Source of the DNA: CAYSAD01 sp964428955
GTDB taxonomy: Bacteria > Patescibacteriota > Saccharimonadia > Saccharimonadales > Saccharimonadaceae
Assembly: GCA_964428955.1 (NCBI GenBank)
Contig: CAYSAD010000002.1
Location: forward strand, 1-64,000
Reading direction: 5' to 3'
DNA length: 64,000 bases
Made by a program: the position numbers and the translations under genes. The notes under the pieces were generated by a model that made no database searches, was not told the origin of the DNA, and worked only from the letters and a program-made list of their open reading frames with translations. Shown piece after piece: positions 18,804-27,223 of the stretch (positions within the stretch are counted from its first letter, which is position 1; every line of letters begins with the position of its first letter).

Positions 18804-19190
18804 ATGGCCATAAAGACAATTTTATGTATCGAAGACGATCGTTTCATCGGTGAGATGTACGTCCGTAGCTTGAAGAAAGCCGGTTTTGAAGTCGATTGGG
18901 TCGTCGACGGCAACGACGGCCTGGTCACCGCCCGTAACAAGCCGTATGACTTGATCTTGCTTGATATAATGTTGCCTGAACGGCGCGGCACTGACATCTT
19001 AAAAGCATTGCGCGGCGGCAAGACCGATCTCATCCCGAAGACGAAAGTCGTCGTCATGACCAATTTCGACCAAGACGAAGAATCACGCATCGCGATGGAA
19101 CATGACGCCGACGCCTATCTCATTAAAGCTGAAATCACTCCACGCAAACTTCTGGATATCATCGCCAAGCTCGACAAAGCTGCCAACTAG
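18804..19190 (+). CDS. Stand-alone receiver-domain response regulator
   Basis: A 128-residue CheY-like receiver with no output domain: acidic pair EDD near residue 9, phospho-Asp in LILLDIMLPERRG (about 53), switch residue in VVVMTN and Lys in AYLIKAE. The start is the ATG at 18804, which coincides with the predicted transcription start of TATAAT (18792-18797). The partner is presumably the kinase immediately upstream; as there is no DNA-binding domain the output must be protein contact or a phosphorelay. Confidence 0.88.
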   Translation: MAIKTILCIEDDRFIGEMYVRSLKKAGFEVDWVVDGNDGLVTARNKPYDLILLDIMLPERRGTDILKALRGGKTDLIPKTKVVVMTNFDQDEESRIAMEHDADAYLIKAEITPRKLLDIIAKLDKAAN

Positions 19191-19208
19191 ACAACCGTTC
19201 GACAGGTT

Positions 19209-19217
19209 TGCTATAAT
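19209..19217 (+). promoter_or_regulatory. Extended -10 upstream of tRNA-Glu
   Basis: TGC TATAAT. The predicted start near 19224 leaves about 78 nt of 5' leader to be removed from the tRNA precursor. Confidence 0.55.
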
Positions 19218-19301
19218 TCACCGAGTGCAACAGGTTGCTTGTGTTTGTTTAAATCAGTCAAAATGAGCAGATTAATTTTTGACATGCTTCACTCAAAACG
19301 C

Positions 19302-19376
19302 GGTCTCATCGTCTAACGGTTAGGACGCCAGGTTCTCATCCTGGCAATCCGGGTTCGATTCCCGGTGAGATCACCA
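19302..19376 (+). tRNA. tRNA-Glu (anticodon CTC)
   Basis: Acceptor GGTCTCA/TGAGATC, anticodon stem CCAGG/CCTGG with loop TTCTCAT (anticodon CTC), T arm GGGTTCGATTCCCG, discriminator A and encoded CCA (19374-19376); 75 nt. It decodes GAG. An AT-richer accessory block begins right after it. Confidence 0.96.
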
Positions 19377-19405
19377 TACTGAGATTTTACATATTTACAG
19401 ATACG

Positions 19406-19436
19406 AAAGAGTTCCAAAATCTATTTGGAACTCTTT
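19406..19436 (+). terminator. 13-bp perfect hairpin after tRNA-Glu
   Basis: Arms 19406-19418 and 19424-19436 are exact complements with loop ATCTA; the 3' arm ends CTCTTT and is followed by CTTGTT. A likely terminator for the tRNA transcript and a boundary to the accessory block. Confidence 0.7.
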
Positions 19437-19524
19437 CTTGTTATGTCATTCCACATCGCTAACTCTGTTAAATCAGGTTCTCAACCTTGTTGGGGGATTG
19501 AAGGCTCAGGAGTACAATGAAATT

Positions 19525-19719
19525 ATGAATGAAGCAGAACTTAGTGCACGATTTCAGGCATTTGCAGAAGCAGATGATTCAGTAGTTGCGAAACGTCTCC
19601 TTGAAAAGGCGAATGAGCAGAATATGCCGATTCTGGAGTACATTACCGAAACGGGACCTGAGATTAGAGAGATACTTAACCGAATGATAGCATCTGAGTC
19701 TAGCAAAGAACAGCTATAG
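19525..19719 (+). CDS. Small acidic helical protein upstream of KAP NTPase (64 aa)
   Basis: A 64-residue, Glu/Ala-rich, predicted all-helical protein (MNEAELSARFQAFAEADD..., ending ...SESSKEQL). Family not recognised. TTGGGG (19490-19495), 17-bp spacer and TACAAT (19513-19518) place the transcription start on the A of this ATG, so upstream in-frame starts are excluded. It precedes the KAP NTPase by 30 nt and could be its small partner or regulator; this is inference from adjacency. Confidence 0.6.
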   Translation: MNEAELSARFQAFAEADDSVVAKRLLEKANEQNMPILEYITETGPEIREILNRMIASESSKEQL

Positions 19720-19749
19720 ATTTTTTCGTCAAAGCGGTATACTAGTAAT

Positions 19750-22476
19750 GTGCTTGACAAAATAAATAAACATTGTGCTTATGCTAAGAGTCGTTTATTC
19801 GACGCCTTCGTTTTAGCGCACGAAGACACATCACTCACATTAAAAAGGATTTTTAGTAGCTTCGATGGCATTAAAATAGCCATTGTGCTATCGATAATTA
19901 TAAGCTCGGGCCTTTACTATCTCGAACCGTCTAGCGCTATTGCCAATTTTCTTAGAAGCATAAGACTATGGGTCGAATCAAACGTCCTACTGTTTGCGGG
20001 TGCTGCAGTGATATTGATTACCACACGAAAGTTCTGGGCTACGCTAAGAGCGGTAACGCTTGGCGATGGACGATGGAAAGTTCTGCGCACTGCTATTTCT
20101 ACATACATCACTTCACTTACGCTCGCAATACTGAGTGGGTGGTGGGTGATACCTAACCATCCATATTACTTTTTGTATATAGCTATTATTGCTCAGACCG
20201 CCTTCTCTTTTGTATTACTAAGCATGATATCCGTCAAAAGACTCATCCCTACTAAGGGTACGTTAGCCGAGGACGAGCCTCTTGAAAGACGAAACAATAT
20301 GGGTCCATACCAATTAGCCGCGCTCGATAATCTTATTGAGATTATCTGCAGGCAACAACAGATTAATTCGGTCGGGCTCTACGGAGAATGGGGAACCGGT
20401 AAAACTTCGATTTACAATGCTGCCAAACGAGAAGTGACCGACAAAACCTTTATCTGGGTAGAGATAGAACCGTGGCGATATACTTCGCAAGAAGCATTGG
20501 TACTAGGATTTTATGAGCAAATTGGACGCGCATTAGAAAGAGCAATCCCAGGCATACAAAACACTGCAAATAATCTACTAGCTATCGCAGAACCGCTCGT
20601 ACGAAAAGGTGAACCATTTGGTATTCTTGAAACCATATACCGATGGTTTACCATCCTCATTTCACGAAAGAGTCATTCGCCAGCCGAATACATTTCAAAG
20701 GTCTTGGAAAGGGAGGGTCGTTACCTAATTGTTGCCGTTGACAACGTAGAGCGAACAAGTGACGTTGGTCAGGTATACCGCACATTGCAGCTCGTTCACT
20801 TCCTAAAAGACCCCCGTATAACATACGTCTTCATTTCTGAAAAAGAAAGGCTACTTGAACTCATCAAAACACTAGCACCAGTAAATGCGGCAGCCTACTT
20901 GGAAAAGTTCGTCGAATACGAAATAAATATCTTCAACCCAACCACTGACCAATTAAACGAATTCTTTATTGCGAAGCTTGGCGAATATGGTATCCCGGGC
21001 ACGCTCGAAGATACGCGCTCAATCACGAAGAACTTTGAAACTTACAGGGGAGTGATTAAGGTACTTAACCTATTTGTTTTTGAGCTAGACAAACGCTTCT
21101 TGCGCAACGGCGAGTATTCTATCGATCTTGGCGATAAACTCCGCCTTGATTATCTAAGGGCAAAATACCCAACAATCTGGTCGCACATTGAGCGAAAGCG
21201 CGACTATTACGATGAAGGATTGCGCGACTACGACACACTGAAATACTTTGCACAAAATGATGATGAGCGCAAACAAGAAAGACGCAGGGCAGTTAGCAGC
21301 ATAATTGCTACTAACGTGCCAGAAGATAGGAGAGAAGATGTGACGGATATTCTAAAGGACTTGTTTCCGACATTAAAGCACGCCCTTGATAACAGTCCGC
21401 CTTCATACCTGGATACAGAAAATTGGTTACTCGAGCGTCGCGTTGCAGCCCCTGATGTATTGAACGAATACTTCGCAAGGAACGAAAGTTTAGCCGAATA
21501 TGATGAACTAGTCGTCGAAGCAAATGAAACACTCAATAAGTGCACGACAAAAGGCTTTAATTCTCCTCAAGCAAATCGCCATGTCACTAATTTCCTCAAA
21601 AAACATCGATCTCAGGGCAATGCAAACAATGCAGTGCGGTTGCTTATACGAGAGTTCTTAAGGCGCAACTTAAAACGACAAACACAAAAACAATTCTTTA
21701 GAGCACTCATGCGCGTATATGCAAGCAACCATAAAACAAAAGTGATCGATGCCGAGAAGGTATTACCTGGAATTCTCGTGGGCATCAATCAACTTGAAAA
21801 CGGACTGCACGATAAGCCCAATGTATTAAAGACGGAGCTGAACTACATCTTCTCCGGCCTTTGGGAATTTAGTCAAAACCCCTCGTTCATGCTACGACTA
21901 TTGCTATTCATCTCACCCGGCAGAAACAATGATCTTTACAACATTCAACAATGGGGAGGACCAACTACGGGCTACCAGCGCTACAAAAAAGAAGTGCTGA
22001 GGCATATTAAAGATTACTTTGAAGAATCCGGTGAGATCGACAACTTATTCAAAGACTTTTCGACTCAAGAATGGTCTTTCGTTTTTTACCAATGGGCAAA
22101 TGGTATTACTCCCAAACTTTATTTCGAAAGAACCGCTGAACAGCAAGCAAACTTCATTCACGTCAATCAAAAGTTCCTTGATTACTTCAAGACGAATCCA
22201 GATATGGCTTATGAATGTTTAAAGCAAGATTTTTACATTAAAGACCGGATGAGCTCAGATGAGCGACGCACATGGGCAGTCTCAGATGACACTTCGAATA
22301 AGTACGATCTTAGCTTGCTAATTGAAACTGTTGATAACTTAATCGAAAATAGTGGCTTCACCTCGAGAAAGAAATCCAACCTTCACGATTTAAGCAAAAA
22401 GCTCAAAACAGCACTTAAGAATCAGGAAGCCCAGCAACTAGCAAGGGAGCGCCCAAAGAGCCGCGCAAATCGATAA
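19750..22476 (+). CDS. KAP-family P-loop NTPase with four N-terminal TM helices
   Basis: A 908-residue protein. Four hydrophobic helices (about 43-58, 78-92, 115-133, 139-160) precede a KAP domain: Walker A GEWGTGKTS (212-220), the KAP-typical VEIEPWRYTSQE, Walker B YLIVAVDNVER near 330. The C-terminal 450 residues are charged and helical without recognised domain. KAP NTPases include F-plasmid PifA, which excludes phage T7, and other defence-linked proteins, so anti-phage function is a reasonable hypothesis. The start is GTG, placed exactly at +1 of TATACT (19738-19743). Base composition is AT-richer than the flanks, suggesting transfer. Confidence 0.8.
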   Translation: MLDKINKHCAYAKSRLFDAFVLAHEDTSLTLKRIFSSFDGIKIAIVLSIIISSGLYYLEPSSAIANFLRSIRLWVESNVLLFAGAAVILITTRKFWATLRAVTLGDGRWKVLRTAISTYITSLTLAILSGWWVIPNHPYYFLYIAIIAQTAFSFVLLSMISVKRLIPTKGTLAEDEPLERRNNMGPYQLAALDNLIEIICRQQQINSVGLYGEWGTGKTSIYNAAKREVTDKTFIWVEIEPWRYTSQEALVLGFYEQIGRALERAIPGIQNTANNLLAIAEPLVRKGEPFGILETIYRWFTILISRKSHSPAEYISKVLEREGRYLIVAVDNVERTSDVGQVYRTLQLVHFLKDPRITYVFISEKERLLELIKTLAPVNAAAYLEKFVEYEINIFNPTTDQLNEFFIAKLGEYGIPGTLEDTRSITKNFETYRGVIKVLNLFVFELDKRFLRNGEYSIDLGDKLRLDYLRAKYPTIWSHIERKRDYYDEGLRDYDTLKYFAQNDDERKQERRRAVSSIIATNVPEDRREDVTDILKDLFPTLKHALDNSPPSYLDTENWLLERRVAAPDVLNEYFARNESLAEYDELVVEANETLNKCTTKGFNSPQANRHVTNFLKKHRSQGNANNAVRLLIREFLRRNLKRQTQKQFFRALMRVYASNHKTKVIDAEKVLPGILVGINQLENGLHDKPNVLKTELNYIFSGLWEFSQNPSFMLRLLLFISPGRNNDLYNIQQWGGPTTGYQRYKKEVLRHIKDYFEESGEIDNLFKDFSTQEWSFVFYQWANGITPKLYFERTAEQQANFIHVNQKFLDYFKTNPDMAYECLKQDFYIKDRMSSDERRTWAVSDDTSNKYDLSLLIETVDNLIENSGFTSRKKSNLHDLSKKLKTALKNQEAQQLARERPKSRANR

Positions 22477-22521
22477 CTGGATTCGATTGGCAACACCGTT
22501 GATTGAGCAATACTTAAGAAA

Positions 22522-22680
22522 CTAGCTAGTAACATCTAGGTCTGGCGTATGCACCTTACCATCTTTGATAATCATACCGAGCGCTTCGAATCTCTCCTTG
22601 AGCATGAAGAGATCTTCAAGAAGGAGTTCTGAATTAATACTAGTGGGTTCACCACAATTGAATAACAGATAGAGTTTTGC
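22522..22680 (-). pseudogene. C-terminal remnant of an unidentified gene
   Basis: Fifty-two sense codons stay open from just after a TAG (22681-22683) to a TAG at 22522. The translation looks protein-like (KLYLLFNCGEP..., then ELLLEDLFMLKERFEALG and a polar tail ending PDLDVTS) but there is no ATG start apart from an internal one and no ribosome-binding site. I read it as the 3' remnant of a gene lost when the accessory block was assembled. The parent family is unknown. Confidence 0.4.
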
Positions 22681-22738
22681 CTATTTAGGACAGAGCTCTA
22701 TTTTTATATCTGTTAAGTGGTTCGATTTCTTAAAACTA

Positions 22739-23491
22739 TTACGACACCTTGCGGTATATTCTCATCGCAAACATATAGGCAACGACCGTGATACCAATAC
22801 TCCATGCGAGCGCAATCCAAATATCACTACCAACAGGACTTGAACCAAGCAAGCTGCGTAACGCATTCACAATCGACGTAACTGGTTGATTTTCAGCAAA
22901 CACACGCACCGCGGCTGGCATCGTATTTGTCGGAACAAACGCCGAGCTAATAAACGGCAGGAGGATGAGTGGATAGGCGAATGCACTTGCGCCGTCAATT
23001 GATTTTGCTTTGAGACCCGGAATGACCGCAAGCCATGTCAGTGCCATCATGAAAAGCAGTAAAATGCCGATGACTTCCAACCATGCCAAAGGCCCAGCGC
23101 TCGAGCGAAATCCCATGATCAACGCCACGCCAACAATCACAACCAGTGAGATGGAATTTGATACGATTGAGGTTAAAACATGACTCCACAGCACCGCCGA
23201 ACGACTGATTGGCATTGAATTGAACCGTGTCAGAATGCCTTTTTGCATATCAACGAAGAGACGAAATGCGGTGTAGGAAATTCCCGACGCAACGGCTATA
23301 AGTAAGATACCGGGCAGTAGATAATTAACGTAATTATGCGTGCCAGCGTTAATCGCACCACCAAGAACATAGACAAACAGCAACATGAATGCAATCGGCA
23401 TAATCGCAACAGTGATAATTGTATCGGGACTACGTGTTATATGCTTCATATTACGTCCGAGTAAGATAAGTGTGTCCTGTAGTGCTTTCAT
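22739..23491 (-). CDS. ABC-2 type transporter permease
   Basis: A 250-residue integral membrane protein with six hydrophobic segments, N-terminal LGRNMKHITRSPDTIITV and central PGILLIAVASGISYT as in DrrB-type ABC-2 permeases that export drugs or lipids. Its ATG overlaps the TAA of the ATPase gene (TAATG), so translation is coupled. It is the last gene of the PadR-DUF1048-ATPase-permease operon. Confidence 0.88.
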   Translation of the reverse strand: MKALQDTLILLGRNMKHITRSPDTIITVAIMPIAFMLLFVYVLGGAINAGTHNYVNYLLPGILLIAVASGISYTAFRLFVDMQKGILTRFNSMPISRSAVLWSHVLTSIVSNSISLVVIVGVALIMGFRSSAGPLAWLEVIGILLLFMMALTWLAVIPGLKAKSIDGASAFAYPLILLPFISSAFVPTNTMPAAVRVFAENQPVTSIVNALRSLLGSSPVGSDIWIALAWSIGITVVAYMFAMRIYRKVS

Positions 23492-24252
23492 TACTTTCCC
23501 TCCTTTTTACCAGTAATTGCGAAAAATACCTCTTCAAGGCTTGGCTGCTTTTCAACGTATTCCTTTTTGGTTGGCGGAAGCAATTTTTTGAGTTCAGCGA
23601 AGGTACCGTTTGCGATAATTGTTCCCTGGTGAAGGATAGCGATTTTATCGGCCAATTGCTCTGCTTCATCAAGATACTGGGTCGTTAGAAGAATCGTTGT
23701 TCCACTCTTTGCCAGCCCTTTTACTGTTTCCCAGACCTCTTTGCGCGCTTCAGGATCAAGTCCGGTCGTTGGTTCGTCGAGAAAAATCACCGCTGGCGTG
23801 CCGATTAGGCTCATCGCAATATCAAGCCGACGAATCATACCCCCGGAATACGTACTTGTACGTCGACTCGCTGCATCGACGAGTCCGAAACGCTGTATAA
23901 GCTCATTTGCCACTTTTATGGGATGTGGCACTCCGCGCAATTTGGCGATGAGTTCAAGATTTTCCGTACCTGAAAGCATATCATCGACAGCAGCAAACTG
24001 ACCGGTAAGGCTGATACTGTTTCGTACCTTATCTGGCTGCCTAATACTATCAAAACCATTAACTACTGCTGTGCCGTCATCAGGCTTTAGAAGTGTCGAG
24101 AGGATATTGATGATCGTCGTCTTGCCAGCACCATTTGAGCCAAGTAGAGCAAATATCTCACCTCGCTTTATTATAAAGTCTATTCCTTTTAGAACCTCCA
24201 TATCTTTGAACGACTTTTGAAGACCATTGACCTCAATGACTGTACTTGTCAT
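23491..24252 (-). CDS. ABC transporter ATP-binding protein (DrrA-like)
   Basis: A 253-residue ATPase with Walker A GSNGAGKTT (about 38), Q loop LTGQFA, signature YSGGMIRRLDIA, Walker B VIFLDEPTTGLD and switch His-equivalent Gln in LLTTQYLDEAE, the ATP-driven half of a drug/antibiotic exporter. The ATG at 24252 is 1 nt after the upstream stop (TAA C ATG), which is preferred to an in-frame ATG inside the previous gene. Confidence 0.9.
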   Translation of the reverse strand: MTSTVIEVNGLQKSFKDMEVLKGIDFIIKRGEIFALLGSNGAGKTTIINILSTLLKPDDGTAVVNGFDSIRQPDKVRNSISLTGQFAAVDDMLSGTENLELIAKLRGVPHPIKVANELIQRFGLVDAASRRTSTYSGGMIRRLDIAMSLIGTPAVIFLDEPTTGLDPEARKEVWETVKGLAKSGTTILLTTQYLDEAEQLADKIAILHQGTIIANGTFAELKKLLPPTKKEYVEKQPSLEEVFFAITGKKEGK

Positions 24253-24253
24253 G

Positions 24254-24589
24254 TTATTTAGCCCTCTTGTTGAGCTTGTCATTTAATTTCTTACGCTGTT
24301 GATCTTTATACGAACTTTCGCCACGCACAAGGTCATCAGCAAATGCGGCCACGTCAGACCCAGTTACATCAACCACGTGCTTACCGTCAGCAGCGGCTTC
24401 CTCGAGCATATCAACGAGTGATATGAGCGGATCAATCGTAAGAATACCAGATGTGCTCCAGAGATAATGCTTAATATCGTTATAGGCTTCTGCGTACTCT
24501 GTTGGCAGAGCTTTTGCGCGTTTTTCATTTTGTCGATATTTTTTCTTTTCGGTCAGGTCGCCGATAATTGTATTGATAATTTTACTCAT
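24254..24589 (-). CDS. DUF1048 protein of a PadR cassette
   Basis: A 111-residue helical protein (SKIINTIIGDLTEKKKYRQNEKR...; ITYAEAYNDIKHYLW-like middle) matching the DUF1048 family, which nearly always sits between a PadR regulator and ABC exporter genes in Firmicutes and Actinobacteria. Its function is unknown. It starts 4 nt after the padR stop and ends 1 nt before the ATPase start. Confidence 0.8.
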   Translation of the reverse strand: MSKIINTIIGDLTEKKKYRQNEKRAKALPTEYAEAYNDIKHYLWSTSGILTIDPLISLVDMLEEAAADGKHVVDVTGSDVAAFADDLVRGESSYKDQQRKKLNDKLNKRAK

Positions 24590-24593
24590 TTCT

Positions 24594-24911
24594 TTACCTC
24601 CTTAACTCATTAATTTTTGACGATACGAAATCCCATTTTGCCCAAAACATCCTTAGCTCCGTTTCGCCAGCCTCTGTAAGGCTATAAAACTTGCGTAGCG
24701 GGCCGACTTCTGATGGCTTCTTTTCGATACTGACCAGATTGTTCTTTTCTAGGCGAATAAGGATTGTATAAATCGTTCCTTCCACGACATCTTCAAATCC
24801 TAGTTTCCGTATCTGTTGGGTTATGTCGTAGCCGTATGTTGCTTTACGACTAATAATCTCAAGTACGGAGCCTTCGAGTATACCTTTCAGCATTTCTGTA
24901 ATATTTTCCAA
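24594..24911 (-). CDS. PadR-family transcriptional regulator
   Basis: A 105-residue winged-helix regulator: ILEGSVLEIISRKATYGYDITQQIRKLG, VVEGTIYTILIRLEKNNLV wing region, and GPLRKFYSLTEAGETELRMF, all diagnostic of PadR. The start is a TTG at 24911 with AAGGA 8 nt upstream; the next ATG would delete part of helix 1. It probably represses its own operon through the palindrome over the promoter at 24946-24957 and responds to the exported compound. Confidence 0.87.
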   Translation of the reverse strand: MENITEMLKGILEGSVLEIISRKATYGYDITQQIRKLGFEDVVEGTIYTILIRLEKNNLVSIEKKPSEVGPLRKFYSLTEAGETELRMFWAKWDFVSSKINELRR

Positions 24912-24945
24912 TGCGTTTCCTTGCTATTAAGTAGTACTTACTAGT

Positions 24946-24976
24946 TACTATATAGTACTGCCGAGTAGTGTGTCAA
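24946..24976 (-). promoter_or_regulatory. padR operon promoter with palindromic operator
   Basis: Minus-strand TTGACA (24971-24976), 18-bp spacer, TATAGT (24947-24952). A perfect 12-bp palindrome TACTATATAGTA (24946-24957) covers the -10 and is flanked by AGTACT copies, a plausible PadR operator for autorepression. Confidence 0.65.
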
Positions 24977-25168
24977 TAGCCCCGGCATCAACCAGAGACG
25001 AGCCTCTCATCAACAAGTACGGTCATCTGAGCTCCGACTTTTGCGCAATAAAAGGGATTTATGAAGCGTAACGCAGTGAAACAAGCTTGCTCAATTTTAC
25101 TGGCAAGCGAAAATAGGCAGGCGCTTAACCTGACGCCTTCTCTGTAAAGTCACCTAACAAGCCGCCGC
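24977..25168. other. Intergenic region between accessory block and kinase gene
   Basis: No convincing gene. It holds a CTTGC...GCAAG hairpin (about 25084-25107) and an ATG at 25061 preceded by AAAAGGG that opens only 28 codons (stop at 25145-25147). The peptide is not protein-like enough to call. Confidence 0.4.
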
Positions 25169-25197
25169 TTGTTCTCTGACACGCTTTGCGTCATAAT
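25169..25197 (+). promoter_or_regulatory. Promoter of the second histidine kinase
   Basis: TTGTTC (25169-25174), 17-bp spacer, CATAAT (25192-25197); start expected near 25204. This excludes any translation start at 25169. Confidence 0.55.
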
Positions 25198-25252
25198 AAA
25201 ACTTAAACGATTTACCGTAAACCTGGGGGGCTGCGCTATTAAACCACTTGCT

Positions 25253-27172
25253 TTGACACCGTTCTGGCATCGCCGGGTCTGTGAGGCTGTCATGGTGGCT
25301 ACTGGTGGCATCATTTTACTCTATTTCTGGACGTTCCTATCGGGAGCAACTGGTGCTGGTATCCTGATTAGCAGCCAAGCTATCTTCATGGCATCAGCCA
25401 CGTTCTTGGTTGCCATTGTCTGTTATTTGTGGATACCGAAAAAACATATCATTATTTCGACCGCAATCGTCTATATCGCCATGGCAGTGACGGCAGCCTG
25501 TCTGATTGCCACTAGCCAAGGCCTTGTTTCACCGTTCGTCGCTCTGTGGATATTAGTCGCCATTTTTGCGGCAATCCTGGGTATGTACGGCCTGGTACCG
25601 ATGTTCTTAATCAGTAATTTTTATATCCTCCGAGGGCTTATCGATGGCGACATGCATCAGACGACTATCGTTGTGACACTACTGGCAGGTTGGTTACCGC
25701 TGGCGGCCAGCTTCATCATTTGGCATAGCCGACGCGTTTCAAGTGACAACCACGAAAGTGCCTATCGCAACCTGGCTAGCGAATTGAACGAAGTGGCCAA
25801 TAAATCAGAAGTAGTGATTAATGCTATCGCCGACGGCGTCATGGCGGTTGACGGGCAGGGTACAATCCAACTACTGAATCCCGCTGCCCAAACTATTACC
25901 GGTTGGGGCAAGCAAGATGCCACCAAGCTAAATTACAAATCCGTTCTCAAATTAACCGACAGTAAGGATCAAGAGCTGGCGGCTACCACGGACCCGATCC
26001 AACAGGCACTCAATACCAATCAGGAAATCCACGACGATTCCTTGTCTTTGACTACCCACTCGGGTAAGAAGCTACTGACCTCGATTGCCGTCTCACCGGT
26101 CGGACAGGCGGGCGCCGGTGTGATTATCGTCTTCCGTGATGTCACCAAAGACAAGCAGGAAGAACGCGCCCAGGCGGAGTTCATCTCGACCGCATCGCAC
26201 GAAATGCGTACACCGGTAGCTTCAATCGAAGGCTACCTGGGGCTCGCACTCAACCCGAACACCGCGCAAGTCGACGTCCGGGCTCGTGATTACATCGGCA
26301 AAGCGCACGAGTCGGCCCAACACCTCGGCCGACTGTTCCAGGACTTGCTTGATGTAAGTCGAGCCGACGATGGTCGGCTGTCAAACAACCCGAAAGTAGT
26401 CGATGTGGTCAGTTTCACACAAAACATCATCGAAGGCCTTAAGCCGCAAGCCGACGCCAAACAATTACACCTTACATATAAACCGGGACTAACCAAGCAA
26501 GCGGAAGGTGACCGCCATTTAAACCCCATCTACTTTGCCAACGTCGACAATGACCACCTACGAGAAGTCATTGCCAACCTGACGGAAAATGCAATCAAAT
26601 ATACGCTGGCGGGCGACATCGTCGTCGACGTTAGCGGTGACAGCGATCATGTGGTCGTCAGTTTCAAAGATAGCGGTATCGGCATTCCAAGCGAGGACAT
26701 TTCGCATCTATTTCAAAAATTTTACCGAGTTGATAATACCGACACCCGCGAAATCGGTGGCACCGGACTCGGACTGTATTTATGCCGCCGACTGGCTGAA
26801 ATGATGGGTGGTCGTATTTGGGTGGAAAGTGAGTATAAAAAGGGTAGTACATTTTACCTAGAATTGCCGCGTATCGACCATCAAGAAGCTACCCAATTAA
26901 TTGAATCGGCCAAACACGCGCCTGTAATCCAGCCGAGCGTCGCTATACAGACAGCTATAGCGCCGTCGCAACCGTTACCAACGGCATCGACCGTGCCTGT
27001 GGCTACACCGGTCCAAGCGCCACCTCAGCAACCACAGCCCAGCCCGCCGCCAGCTGCTCCAAGCCCGCCAAACACGCCGCTTAGCGCCATTGAACGTGAT
27101 CCAGGTCATTTTATCCAACCGCGTTCATCAACGGTTGCTATACCCGAACGGGGACAGACTCAACAACAATAA
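25253..27172 (+). CDS. Membrane sensor histidine kinase with Pro-rich tail
   Basis: About 640 residues: an N-terminal block of roughly six TM helices, a PAS domain (INAIADGVMAVDGQGTIQLLNPAAQTITG), HisKA with FISTASHEMRTPVAS (His about 316), HATPase with NLTENAIKYT, SGIGIP and GGTGLGLYLCRR, then an unusual tail of about 95 residues rich in Pro/Ala/Gln. There is no ATG before the first TM helix. The TTG at 25253 is used here; an ATT at 25238 follows a GGGGGG run at 7-nt spacing and could be the true start. A regulator with a matching Pro-rich tail lies 51 nt downstream. Confidence 0.8.
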   Translation: MTPFWHRRVCEAVMVATGGIILLYFWTFLSGATGAGILISSQAIFMASATFLVAIVCYLWIPKKHIIISTAIVYIAMAVTAACLIATSQGLVSPFVALWILVAIFAAILGMYGLVPMFLISNFYILRGLIDGDMHQTTIVVTLLAGWLPLAASFIIWHSRRVSSDNHESAYRNLASELNEVANKSEVVINAIADGVMAVDGQGTIQLLNPAAQTITGWGKQDATKLNYKSVLKLTDSKDQELAATTDPIQQALNTNQEIHDDSLSLTTHSGKKLLTSIAVSPVGQAGAGVIIVFRDVTKDKQEERAQAEFISTASHEMRTPVASIEGYLGLALNPNTAQVDVRARDYIGKAHESAQHLGRLFQDLLDVSRADDGRLSNNPKVVDVVSFTQNIIEGLKPQADAKQLHLTYKPGLTKQAEGDRHLNPIYFANVDNDHLREVIANLTENAIKYTLAGDIVVDVSGDSDHVVVSFKDSGIGIPSEDISHLFQKFYRVDNTDTREIGGTGLGLYLCRRLAEMMGGRIWVESEYKKGSTFYLELPRIDHQEATQLIESAKHAPVIQPSVAIQTAIAPSQPLPTASTVPVATPVQAPPQQPQPSPPPAAPSPPNTPLSAIERDPGHFIQPRSSTVAIPERGQTQQQ

Positions 27173-27223
27173 GCACAAGTGGTATAGTATTTTTCACAAA
27201 GCTTAGGTATAGTAGAAAGTAAT

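Noticed and set aside
25061..25147. 28-codon ORF with AAAAGGG upstream
   Set aside because: Spacing to the ATG is short and the peptide overlaps a hairpin; no reason to think it is translated.
19302..25252. Integrative element with att sites using tRNA-Glu
   Set aside because: No integrase is present and I found no second copy of the tRNA-Glu 3' end at the far border, so only an accessory block is claimed.
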